A stretch of 64,000 nt of DNA from Rhizobium sp. C4. GTDB taxonomy: Bacteria; Pseudomonadota; Alphaproteobacteria; Rhizobiales; Rhizobiaceae. The stretch's first letter is position 1. Each line of letters begins with the position of its first letter. The stretch is from NCBI RefSeq assembly GCF_021026315.1, contig NZ_JAJNCX010000004.1, positions 1 through 64,000 of the forward strand. The letters are read 5' to 3'. Below are positions 33,955-41,851 of this stretch, one piece after another. The notes beneath the pieces are model-generated. The model was given only the letters and a program-made list of their open reading frames with translations. It searched no databases and was not told where the DNA came from. Made by a program: the position numbers and the translations under genes.

Positions 33955-34296
33955 ATGTCCATCAAGCGTATCGAGCCCGGCAAGCGCATGAGCGCAGCTG
34001 TCGTCCATGGCAACACGGTCTATCTCGCCGGCCAGGTTGGCGAAGGCACGTCCGTGACGGATCAGTCGAAGTCGGCCCTGGCTGAAGTCGACCGTCTGCT
34101 GGCTCTTGCCGGCTCGGACAAGTCGAAGATCCTGCAGACGATCATCTACCTCTCCGACATGTCGACCTTCGGCGAAATGAACGCTGTGTGGGAAGCCTGG
34201 ATCGATCCGGCCAATCCGCCGGCGCGCGCGACCAGCCAGGCAGCGCTGGCCACGCCGGACTACAAGGTCGAATTCATCGTCACGGCTGCTCTCTGA
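33955..34296 (+). CDS. RidA-family enamine/imine deaminase
   Basis: The ATG at 33955 with AGGAGAGACG in front gives 113 residues. Typical RidA segments are SAAVVHGNTVYLAGQVGEG at the front, VDRLLALAGSDKSKILQTI and ARATSQAALATPDYKVEFIV at the end, where Arg and Glu bind the substrate carboxylate. It hydrolyses reactive 2-aminoacrylate-type enamines formed by PLP enzymes such as serine and threonine dehydratases. It is the second gene of a likely cluster with the epimerase-like gene. Confidence 0.9.
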   Translation: MSIKRIEPGKRMSAAVVHGNTVYLAGQVGEGTSVTDQSKSALAEVDRLLALAGSDKSKILQTIIYLSDMSTFGEMNAVWEAWIDPANPPARATSQAALATPDYKVEFIVTAAL

Positions 34297-34398
34297 GCAT
34301 TGACGTTTCTGCCGGCCGCAGCAAATGTGCAGCGGTCGGCAAACTGAATTGAACTTCGTCGAGCCCGGCGTTACGCAGCAGGGCAGGGAGAACGCGTT

Positions 34399-34737
34399 AT
34401 GGATATCAGGCAGATCAACGACGAATATTCGGTCACCGGTCAGATTTCTGTCGAGGACCTCGATTCGATCAAGGCTCAGGGCTTCAAGTCCATCGTGTGC
34501 CATCGCCCCGACCATGAGCAACCCGATCAGCCGGAATTCGCCGACATCGCGGCGCGCGCCGACGAGCTTGGCCTGATGATCGCTCATATCCCGGTTGGCC
34601 CTGCCGGCGTGACGGCGGATTCCGTGCGCATGATGGTCGATGCGCTGGATGAATTTCCGCGTCCGATGCTCGGCTATTGCCGCTCCGGCGCCCGCTCGAC
34701 GGCGGTTTACCAGCAGACGCAGCACCTGCGCGGCTGA
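34399..34737 (+). CDS. Beta-lactamase-hydrolase-like phosphatase domain protein (TIGR01244-like)
   Basis: The 112-residue protein starts at the ATG at 34399 behind GGGAG. It shows a rhodanese/dual-specificity-phosphatase-like layout with SVEDLDSIKAQGFKSIVCHR near the front. The catalytic P-loop is LGYCRSGARSTAVYQ (Cys-Arg-Ser-Gly-Ala-Arg). Proteins of this kind occur alone or fused to a metallo-beta-lactamase (Blh) domain. The role may involve sulfide handling, but this is known only for some relatives. Confidence 0.85.
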   Translation: MDIRQINDEYSVTGQISVEDLDSIKAQGFKSIVCHRPDHEQPDQPEFADIAARADELGLMIAHIPVGPAGVTADSVRMMVDALDEFPRPMLGYCRSGARSTAVYQQTQHLRG

Positions 34738-34881
34738 AAGTCATCCTTTGAAGTCCCTGCAATCCGGCCGATTGATAAAGTTTTAATCAACCGGTTGCAT
34801 GATGTGTCGCGGTTCCGGCCGGGCCATGAAGGCTCGTCGGCATCGTGATGGCGCCGGCTTTGTCCGGCGAGGGGGCGTCGG

Positions 34882-35436
34882 GTGATTTCGGCTATTTCTT
34901 CCGTGTTGAATTCTGTCTCCGTGCAGCGCGCGCAGGGCGTCAGCACGTCCGTTGCTTCCCCGCGCGAGCAGGAAGAGAAGCAGAAGAAGATTTCCATCCC
35001 CTCAGTCGAGGTGACGGCGGCCCAGTCGCAGGGCTTTGCTGCCCGCGTCGGCGATTTCCTGGTAAACAAGGCTTCCCAGTCCAGCGATGCCGGTTCTGCC
35101 GTATCCGGCCCGACTGGCGCGGACGGCATGCCGCCCGCGGGTATGCCCATTGGCGGCCCGCCTCCCGGTCCGCCGCCACAGGGTGCACAGGGCGAAGGGC
35201 TGAACGGCGGCAATGGGTCGGGAAGTGCTGCCTCTATCCTCTCCCTGCTTTCGGGCGAAACCGGCACATCCGATACGGAAAATGACGGCGACGCCGACGA
35301 TTCAGGCTTTGCAATCTTCGCCAAGCAAAGCCAGGGCGCGAATACGCAATATGCCCTGCAGCAGGGCGGAAACGGGGTGTTCGGCGTGCAGTTCGATGAG
35401 ATCGGCGCCTATCAATTTGCCGCCGCAGCTGGTTGA
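34882..35436 (+). CDS. Proline/glycine-rich protein of unknown function
   Basis: The 184-residue open frame starts at a GTG (34882) without a strong ribosome binding site, so the start is uncertain. Residues ~1-60 are polar, and a low-complexity stretch about residues 85-105 is rich in Gly and Pro (GMPPAGMPIGGPPPGPPPQG). The C-terminal third is acidic, followed by NTQYALQQGGNGVFGVQFDE. I recognise no domain. Composition resembles Rhizobium surface or flagellar-associated proteins, but this is a guess. Its translation in the chosen frame seems plausible because codon use has the third-position GC bias of its neighbours. Confidence 0.5.
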   Translation: MISAISSVLNSVSVQRAQGVSTSVASPREQEEKQKKISIPSVEVTAAQSQGFAARVGDFLVNKASQSSDAGSAVSGPTGADGMPPAGMPIGGPPPGPPPQGAQGEGLNGGNGSGSAASILSLLSGETGTSDTENDGDADDSGFAIFAKQSQGANTQYALQQGGNGVFGVQFDEIGAYQFAAAAG

Positions 35437-35588
35437 CGCAAATAGCCTTTTAAGCGGAGAAGTGCCTGTATTGGGACAGTCTTGTGAAGCTCACAAGAGG
35501 CTCCTAATGAATGCAGCTAATTATATACTTGATTTTATGCAAGATATAAACCACATCACAGTGAGTGTCTGCCGGGTGCCCCAACGTG

Positions 35589-36578
35589 ATGTCAGCGTCT
35601 ATTGAAAACGAACGGTTCGTCAGCGCGGCGTTGGCCGCGTCGGAAGACTGCATCAAGATCATCGGTCTCGACGGCGCCCTTCTGTTCATGAGCGAGGGCG
35701 GTCAGCGTGTGATGGATGTCGATGACTTCGATGTCATGAAGGGCTGTTCCTGGCCGTCATTCTGGCCCGACCCATCGCATGGCGATATCGCCAAGGCGAT
35801 AGAGGAGGCGAAGGCGGGCCGATGCTATCGCTTCAGCGGCTATGCCAACACGGCCAAGGGTCGGAGGCGCTATTGGGACGTGAAGGTCTCGCCGATCTTT
35901 GCCGAGGACGGCTCTGTTGAAAACCTCCTTTCCGTGTCGCGCGACATCACCCAGACCAAGGAATTCGAGGACCAGCAGAACCTTCTGCGGCAGGAACTTT
36001 CGCACCGGATCAAGAATATCCTGTCGCTGGTTCAGGCGGCGGCAAACCAGACGTTGAAGCCGGGCGACGATATCATGACCGCCAAGTCGGCGTTGCTTGC
36101 CCGGCTGCAAAGCCTCGGCCGCGCGCATGAAATCCTGCTGAAGACGGATCACCATCTGGCGACATTGCAGGCGATCGTCGAGGCGGCGTTCGAGGGGTAC
36201 GCGGGTGGCCGTTTCACGATCGAGGGCCCGCATGTGGCGCTGTCTCCGAAATGCGGTCTGGCGCTTGCGCTGACCTTCCATGAACTTGTCACGAATGCCA
36301 TCAAATACGGCGCGCTTTCCAACGAGAGCGGCCATATCGACGTCGTGTGGACGACCGCGCGCGATGGCGAGCGCGACTTGCTGGAGCTGAACTGGACTGA
36401 GAAGGGCGGGCCTGCCGTGGCCGCGCCCCGACATGCCGGTTTCGGGACCAAGATGATCAAGCGCGCGCTTTCCGGCTATATCGATGGCGATGCGGATTTG
36501 CAGTTTGACGAAGGCGGCCTGCGTTTTAAAATGGTCGCCTCGCTTGCGGCGCTGAGCCGCGTGCCGGCCACGGCCTGA
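35589..36578 (+). CDS. HWE-family sensor histidine kinase with PAS domain
   Basis: The ATG at 35589 gives 329 residues (MSASIENERFVSAAL); a GTG eight codons upstream is possible. Residues ~10-120 form a PAS domain (DCIKIIGLDGALLFMSEGGQ, then YWDVKVSPIFAEDGSVENLL). The kinase part starts with the phosphorylated His in ELSHRIKNILSLVQA. FHELVTNAIKYGALS is the ATP-binding N-box and LNWTEKGGP carries the W-x-E of the HWE/HisKA-2 class common in Rhizobiales. No response regulator is adjacent. Soluble, so it senses an internal cue. Confidence 0.88.
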   Translation: MSASIENERFVSAALAASEDCIKIIGLDGALLFMSEGGQRVMDVDDFDVMKGCSWPSFWPDPSHGDIAKAIEEAKAGRCYRFSGYANTAKGRRRYWDVKVSPIFAEDGSVENLLSVSRDITQTKEFEDQQNLLRQELSHRIKNILSLVQAAANQTLKPGDDIMTAKSALLARLQSLGRAHEILLKTDHHLATLQAIVEAAFEGYAGGRFTIEGPHVALSPKCGLALALTFHELVTNAIKYGALSNESGHIDVVWTTARDGERDLLELNWTEKGGPAVAAPRHAGFGTKMIKRALSGYIDGDADLQFDEGGLRFKMVASLAALSRVPATA

Positions 36579-36673
36579 ACGTTGTCAGTCTCCGCGCGTC
36601 GCTGAACAAATCTGACGCAAAGCGCGGCTAGTCTTCCTGGAACGAAAGAGATTCGGGCCCACGAGGGGCAGAC

Positions 36674-37030
36674 ATGAGCGCGACCTTTGCGGAATTGAGC
36701 GAGCGGATTGGCGAAGTGGGCGAGCTTTACGCCCGCGCGCACAACATCACCCGCACGCCGGAATGGTATCTTCTGAAGCTGACTGAGGAGCTTGGCGAGT
36801 TGACGGCCGAGCATTTGCTGCTCAATGGTCAGGCGCGGCCGAACAAGGATGGTTCCGGCGGCACGCGCGAGGCGCTGGAAAACGAAGCGGCCGATCTCTT
36901 CGGCCAGTTCGTGCTTTATCTGCGCGCCAACGAGATCGACATCGAAGCGGCCATCGAGCGCAAATGGCTGCGCCATCTTGCAGCCTACCAGAACGAGGGT
37001 GGCGGCGACCTTTCGGTCACTGCCCCCTGA
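36674..37030 (+). CDS. MazG-like nucleotide pyrophosphohydrolase
   Basis: The 118-residue protein starts at the ATG at 36674. The MazG-like fold is suggested by YLLKLTEELGELTAEHLL (E-x-x-E metal-binding pair) and LENEAADLFGQFVLYLRAN (second E-x-x-D). This class hydrolyses the alpha-beta bond of NTPs or dNTPs to clean the pool. It is short, a one-domain type. Its last 14 bases overlap the 3' end of the convergent ThDP-enzyme gene, which is transcribed the other way. Confidence 0.8.
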   Translation: MSATFAELSERIGEVGELYARAHNITRTPEWYLLKLTEELGELTAEHLLLNGQARPNKDGSGGTREALENEAADLFGQFVLYLRANEIDIEAAIERKWLRHLAAYQNEGGGDLSVTAP

Positions 37031-38663
37031 TTTCGCTCAGCGTCCGGGTCGGCGTGATGGCTTCCGGGTTCTGGATGATCTCGATGATCGCCGGCTTGCC
37101 GCTTGCCCGCGCGCGTTCAAACGCTGCTGCGAAGTCTTCCGTCTTCGTCACCTTCTCGCCATGGCCGCCATAGGCGCGGGCCAGATCCGCGAAGTCGGGG
37201 TTCGTCAGGCCCGTGCCGCTGACGCGACCGGGATATTCACGCTCCTGATGCATGCGGATCGTGCCATACATCGAGTTGTTCACCAGCAGCGTGATGATCG
37301 GCAGATTGTAGCGCACGGCGGTCGCGAATTCCTGGCCGTGCATCATGAAGCAGCCATCGCCGGCAAAGCAGATGACTTCGCGGTCCTGATGCAGCGCCTT
37401 CGCGGCGACCGCAGCCGGCAGGCCGTAGCCCATCGAGCCGGAGGCGGGGGCAGATTGCGTGCCGAACTTCCGGAAGCGGCGGAAGCGGTGGAGCCATGTC
37501 GCGTAGTTGCCGGCGCCATTGGTGAAGATCGTGTCGGCGGCGGTGTTTTCTTCGAGGTAGGACATGATCGCCCCCATGTGGACGCCTTCAGGGCCTGCAG
37601 CCGGCGGGGTCGACCACGCAAGGTATGCGCCGTGCATCGCCTCGGTGCGTGAGGACCATGCGGGGGCGGCGGCCGGTTCGATATCGCGGATCGCTGCGAC
37701 GAAATCGGTGGGTGATGCGCAGATGGCGAGGTCCGGGCGATAGACGCGGCCGAGTTCGGACGGGTCCGGGTGGATGTGGATGAGCGACTGCGCCGGATAG
37801 GGGATATCCATCAGCGTATAGCCGGAGGAGGGGGATTCCGAGAAGCGGCCGCCGAGCAGCACGATCAGGTCCGCGTCCTTCACGGCCTTGGTGAGTGCCG
37901 GATTGATGCCGAGCCCGATATCGCCGGCATAGCAGGGATGGAGGTGATCAAAGAGCATCTGGCGGCGGAAGGAGCAGCCGACAGGCACGGCCCAGCGCTC
38001 GGCGAAACCGGCAAAGGCCTCGACCGAGGTCTCGTCCCAGCGCGTGCCGCCGAGGATGAAGAACGGGCGCTCGGCCTTGGCAAGCCGGTTGCGGAACTCT
38101 TCGACCTGGCTTGTACCGGGGAAGGCTGCGACGGGCGTTGCGGGGCGGGCGGCAACAGCGTCGACCGTGTCGGTCAGCATGTCTTCGGGCAGCGCCAGCA
38201 CGACCGGGCCGGGACGGCCGGAGGTGGCGACCGCAAAGGCGCGGGTGACGAATTCCGGGATGCGGCGGGCGTCGTCGATTTCGGCGACCCATTTGGCGAC
38301 CTCGGTGAAGGCGCGGCGATATTCAATTTCCTGGAAGGCCTCGCGCTCGCGGGCGTCGCGCTGCACCTGTCCGATGAAGAGGATCATCGGGATCGAATCC
38401 TGCCGTGCGACATGCAGGCCGGCCGAAGCGTTGGTTGCGCCGGGGCCGCGGGTGACGAAGCAGACGCCGGGCTTGCCGGTCAGGCGACCCCAGGTGTCGG
38501 CCATCATCGCGGCGCCACCTTCCTGGCGGCAGATGATCTGCTCGATCGGGCTATCGGCCAGCGCATCGAGCACCGCAAGGAAGCTTTCGCCCGGCACGAG
38601 GCTCACGCGCTCGACGCCATTGGCTTCCAGCGCTTCGACAATCAATTGGCCGCCCGTCTTCAT
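37017..38663 (-). CDS. Thiamine-diphosphate-dependent enzyme (acetolactate-synthase-like)
   Basis: The ATG at 38663 (MKTGGQLIVEALEANGVERV), preceded by TGGAG, gives 548 residues. Catalytic Glu is in SLVPGESFLAVLDAL and the gene then has the ALS-like front RQEGGAAMMADTWGRLTGK, the central FAD/NAD-like fold with TRWDETSVEAFAGFAERWAV, and the ThDP site FAGDGCFMMHGQEFATAVRY followed by VNNSMYGTIRMHQEREY. No small subunit gene lies nearby, so it is unlikely to be the biosynthetic acetolactate synthase; the substrate is probably another 2-oxo acid. An alpha/beta hydrolase gene lies upstream on the same strand. Confidence 0.85.
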   Translation of the reverse strand: MKTGGQLIVEALEANGVERVSLVPGESFLAVLDALADSPIEQIICRQEGGAAMMADTWGRLTGKPGVCFVTRGPGATNASAGLHVARQDSIPMILFIGQVQRDAREREAFQEIEYRRAFTEVAKWVAEIDDARRIPEFVTRAFAVATSGRPGPVVLALPEDMLTDTVDAVAARPATPVAAFPGTSQVEEFRNRLAKAERPFFILGGTRWDETSVEAFAGFAERWAVPVGCSFRRQMLFDHLHPCYAGDIGLGINPALTKAVKDADLIVLLGGRFSESPSSGYTLMDIPYPAQSLIHIHPDPSELGRVYRPDLAICASPTDFVAAIRDIEPAAAPAWSSRTEAMHGAYLAWSTPPAAGPEGVHMGAIMSYLEENTAADTIFTNGAGNYATWLHRFRRFRKFGTQSAPASGSMGYGLPAAVAAKALHQDREVICFAGDGCFMMHGQEFATAVRYNLPIITLLVNNSMYGTIRMHQEREYPGRVSGTGLTNPDFADLARAYGGHGEKVTKTEDFAAAFERARASGKPAIIEIIQNPEAITPTRTLSEIRGQ

Positions 38664-38727
38664 TCCCGGTCTCCAGATCATTTCGTTTCGTGAAATCCAA
38701 TAGCAATCATCGCGCTTTGCGTGAAGC

Positions 38728-38762
38728 ATTGAGCGGGCGCCATCAGGAAATTTGATGGCTCA
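38728..38762 (-). terminator. Hairpin at the end of the alpha/beta-hydrolase gene
   Basis: TTGAGC...GCCATCA (38728-38744) pairs with TGATGGC-TCAA (about 38753-38762) around GGAAATT. It covers the stop of the hydrolase gene on the minus strand. There is no long T-tract, so it may be a partial terminator. Confidence 0.35.
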
Positions 38763-39692
38763 ACGCGAAGGACAGATGCGGTTCGCCCAGGCCAGAAAGT
38801 CAGCAGTGGCAAGGTCCGACACGGTGTCGTTCAGCGTTTCGTGTCGAGCGTCGGGATAGACCTGCTTTGAGATATCGGCAAAGCCAAGCGCCCGCATCCG
38901 AGCTTCCATCCAGTGCATGCCCTTCGCGCCGCGTGTTGCCGGATCCTTGCCGCCGCCGACCAGCATGATCGGCTTGTCCTTCGGGATGCGGGAAAGATGG
39001 GCCTTGTCCGCACCGCGCACGACGCCATCCGCCACATCGGACCAGAGTGAGACGGTGCAGGGGAAGCCGCAGAGCGGATCGGCGATATAGGCGTCCACCT
39101 CCGCCGGGATGCTGGAGAGCCAGTCGAGCAGGGTGCGGTGGCCGGGGATCGCCTTGCCCCAGGCTTCGAACGTCAATCGCGGCAAGATGCTGCTCGGCAC
39201 GTCCGAACCCTTGAGCCATTTTTCGATGCCGAGAAGCAGGCGCATGAGTGGCACGGAGGAGGCGGTGCCGAAGTCGAAGTTCCAGACGGCGAAGCCTGCG
39301 AAACCGTCGGGATGCTTCAGCGCCGTGTTCAGGCAGATCATCGCGCCCATGGAATGGCCGAAGAGCAGGATGGGCAGGCCCGGATGGTTCGCGGCGGCCA
39401 TATCGCGGATGGCCATCGTATCGGCGATCACCATATCCAGCCCGTCGCGGCGGGCAAACTGGCCCTTCACGGCATCGGGCGCCGTTGTTTCGCCATGGCC
39501 GCGATGGTCCCAGGCATAGGCGTGGTAGCCTTGCGCGGCGAGATGGTTTGCGAAACGGGCATAGCGCCTGGAATGTTCAGACATGCCATGGGCAATGAGA
39601 ACAATGCCGCGCGCGGTGGTGCTCGCCTCGACGGTATGAAAGGCGAGGGTGGCACCCGTCGGGCTCTTCAGGAACTGGGTTGTCTCAAACAT
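38760..39692 (-). CDS. Alpha/beta-hydrolase (monoacylglycerol-lipase-like)
   Basis: The 310-residue protein starts at the ATG at 39692. GIVLIAHGMSEHSRRYARFA is the oxyanion-hole strand of the lysophospholipase/monoglyceride-lipase family, and ILLFGHSMGAMICLNTALKH contains the nucleophile elbow (G-H-S-M-G). The acid (Asp in GGGKDPATRG) and the His (YPDARHETLNDT) complete the triad. No signal peptide is visible, so it is probably cytoplasmic. It lies 96 bases upstream of the ThDP-enzyme gene and may be co-expressed with it. Confidence 0.85.
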   Translation of the reverse strand: MFETTQFLKSPTGATLAFHTVEASTTARGIVLIAHGMSEHSRRYARFANHLAAQGYHAYAWDHRGHGETTAPDAVKGQFARRDGLDMVIADTMAIRDMAAANHPGLPILLFGHSMGAMICLNTALKHPDGFAGFAVWNFDFGTASSVPLMRLLLGIEKWLKGSDVPSSILPRLTFEAWGKAIPGHRTLLDWLSSIPAEVDAYIADPLCGFPCTVSLWSDVADGVVRGADKAHLSRIPKDKPIMLVGGGKDPATRGAKGMHWMEARMRALGFADISKQVYPDARHETLNDTVSDLATADFLAWANRICPSR

Positions 39693-39845
39693 GGCTGGCC
39701 TCCGGTGGGGCGAGCGCTAGCAAATTCAGGTCTGCTTGGAAAGACGCGCATGGGAAACCCCGCCCGCCTGCATTGCCCCTGAGCGCGAATTCGCCTACAT
39801 AGGCGCCAAATCTCAATTCCCCGCATTTTGCAAGCGAGCACGACC

Positions 39846-41495
39846 ATGGCGCGACAGTTCATTTATCACATGTCCGGCCTCAACAAGGCCTATGGCAACA
39901 AGAAGATCCTCGAGAACGTCCATCTCTCCTTCTATCCCGACGCCAAGATCGGCATTCTCGGCCCGAACGGGGCCGGTAAGTCGACGATCCTGAAGATCAT
40001 GGCCGGTCTCGACAAGGAGTGGACGGGCGAAGCCTGGCTCGCCGAAGGTGCCACCCTCGGCTATTTGCCGCAGGAGCCGCAGCTCGATCCGACGAAGACC
40101 GTGTTCGAAAACGTCATGGAAGGCGTGGCCGACAAGACGGCGATCCTCAATCGCTACAACGAATTGATGATGAACTATTCCGACGAGACGGCGGACGAGG
40201 GCGCGAGGCTTCAGGACGTCATCGACAGCCAGAACCTCTGGGATCTGGAACAGCAGGTCGAAATGGCCATGAGCGCGCTGGCCTGCCCTCCGGGCGATTC
40301 CCCGATCGACGGCCTGTCGGGTGGTGAACGTCGTCGCGTGGCACTCTGCCAGCTGCTGCTGCGCAAGCCGGACTTGCTGCTCCTCGACGAACCGACTAAC
40401 CACCTGGACGCCGAAACGATTGCGTGGCTGGAACAGCACCTTCGCGAATATCCGGGCGCCATCCTGATGGTCACCCACGACCGCTACTTCCTCGACAACG
40501 TGACGGGCTGGATCCTCGAGCTCGACCGTGGTCGCGGCATTCCGTACGAAGGCAACTATTCGGCCTACCTCAATGCCAAGGCCAAGCGCATGGCGCAGGA
40601 AGAGCGCGAAGAAGGCAGCCGTCGCAAGGCACTGTCGCGCGAACAGGAATGGATCGCATCCAGCCCCAAGGCCCGTCAGGCCAAGTCGAAGGCTCGTATC
40701 CGCGCCTATGACGAGCTGGTGGCAGCGGCCGAAAACCGCCGTCCCGGCGAAGCGCAGATCATTATCCCGATCGCCGAGCGTCTTGGCCAGGTGGTCATCG
40801 AGGCAGACAATATCTCGAAGTCCTATGACGGCCGCGTTCTGTTCGAAAACCTCTCCTTCAAGCTGCCCCCGGGCGGTATCGTCGGTGTCATCGGCCCGAA
40901 CGGTGCGGGTAAGTCGACGCTGTTCCGGCTGATCACCGGCCAGGAAAAGCCCGACAGCGGCTCGGTCCGCATCGGCGACACCGTGCAGCTCAGCTATGTC
41001 GACCAGAGCCGCGACTCGCTCAATGGCGAGAAGAATGTCTGGGAAGAAATTTCCGGCGGCACCGACATCGTCAAGCTCGGCAAGTTCGAAATGAACTCGC
41101 GCGCCTATTGCGGTGCCTTCAACTTCAAGGGAACCGACCAGCAGCAGAAGGTCGGCAATCTCTCGGGTGGTCAGCGCAACCGCGTGCATCTGGCCAAGAT
41201 GCTGAAGTCCGGCGGCAACGTTCTGCTGCTCGACGAACCGACCAACGACCTTGATACCGAAACGCTCGGCGCGCTCGAAGATGCGCTTGAGGATTTCGCA
41301 GGCTGCGCCGTCATCATCTCGCACGACCGCATGTTCCTCGACCGTCTGGCCACCCACATTCTCGCCTTCGAAGGCGACAGCCATGTGGAATGGTTCGAAG
41401 GCAACTTCGAGGACTACGAGGAAGACAAGATCCGTCGTCTGGGCGCCGAAGCGGCGAACCCGAAGCGGGCGACCTACAAGCGACTGACCCGCTGA
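39846..41495 (+). CDS. ettA: Energy-dependent translational throttle EttA (ABC-F)
   Basis: The ATG at 39846 (MARQFIYHMSGLNKAYGNKK) gives 549 residues. It has two ABC ATPase halves without membrane helices: first Walker A GPNGAGKST with signature LSGGERRRVALCQ, and second GPNGAGKST with LSGGQRNRVHLAK. The linker between them contains the arm that enters the ribosomal E site. The protein binds the ribosome and couples the first peptide bond to ATP/ADP levels. Length and the LDRGRGIPYEGNYSAYLNAK hallmark of EttA fit well. Single-gene unit with its own terminator. Confidence 0.93.
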   Translation: MARQFIYHMSGLNKAYGNKKILENVHLSFYPDAKIGILGPNGAGKSTILKIMAGLDKEWTGEAWLAEGATLGYLPQEPQLDPTKTVFENVMEGVADKTAILNRYNELMMNYSDETADEGARLQDVIDSQNLWDLEQQVEMAMSALACPPGDSPIDGLSGGERRRVALCQLLLRKPDLLLLDEPTNHLDAETIAWLEQHLREYPGAILMVTHDRYFLDNVTGWILELDRGRGIPYEGNYSAYLNAKAKRMAQEEREEGSRRKALSREQEWIASSPKARQAKSKARIRAYDELVAAAENRRPGEAQIIIPIAERLGQVVIEADNISKSYDGRVLFENLSFKLPPGGIVGVIGPNGAGKSTLFRLITGQEKPDSGSVRIGDTVQLSYVDQSRDSLNGEKNVWEEISGGTDIVKLGKFEMNSRAYCGAFNFKGTDQQQKVGNLSGGQRNRVHLAKMLKSGGNVLLLDEPTNDLDTETLGALEDALEDFAGCAVIISHDRMFLDRLATHILAFEGDSHVEWFEGNFEDYEEDKIRRLGAEAANPKRATYKRLTR

Positions 41496-41517
41496 CAGCA
41501 GCCTGAATCCAGAAAGA

Positions 41518-41546
41518 CGGGGCCTGCTTCCTTGAAGCAGGCCCCG
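41518..41546 (+). terminator. Rho-independent terminator of ettA
   Basis: CGGGGCCTGCTTC (41518-41530) and GAAGCAGGCCCCG (41534-41546) form a perfect 13-base stem with a 3-base loop, 22 bases after the ettA stop. CTTGCGTTTC follows, with a modest T content. Confidence 0.75.
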
Positions 41547-41851
41547 CTTGCGTTTCGCGGCCGCTCGTCGGTGTCGTCGCTCGCTTGGCCGGGTAACAAA
41601 TGAACGTTCTGGTGCAGGCCACACGTCGAAGAGTTCGCTTCACCAGAGGTTGAATGCCATACAGAGCTGCCGTGCCTTGAGCGGAAAGCTGTGATTGGCC
41701 GACACCATTGCTGGCCTCCCTGCAACCTGAAAGTAGCCAGTTCTCGGATCGAATTTAAAGACATTCTTATATATCTTGCACCCTTCATAGGTGCATTGAT
41801 CAAGTTCCTGCATCTCATCAGACGAGCATGTGGGGAAACGGGCGGGGCAAC
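41547..41851. other. Intergenic region before the first chemoreceptor
   Basis: The 305 bases between the ettA terminator and the chemoreceptor start are AT-rich from about 41740 (ATTTAAAGACATTCTTATATATC), which fits a promoter. Open frames on both strands here lack ribosome binding sites and family resemblance. I see no structured RNA or repeat. Confidence 0.35.

Noticed and set aside
37017-38663. Assignment as ilvB (biosynthetic acetolactate synthase)
   Set aside because: No regulatory small subunit gene follows and the sequence is only ALS-like, so I left it as a ThDP enzyme.
39813-41624. Long minus-strand open frame (603 codons)
   Set aside because: Antisense to ettA, whose ABC-F motifs are unambiguous.
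41474-41818. 114-codon minus-strand frame before the first chemoreceptor
   Set aside because: It crosses the ettA terminator and has no ribosome binding site.
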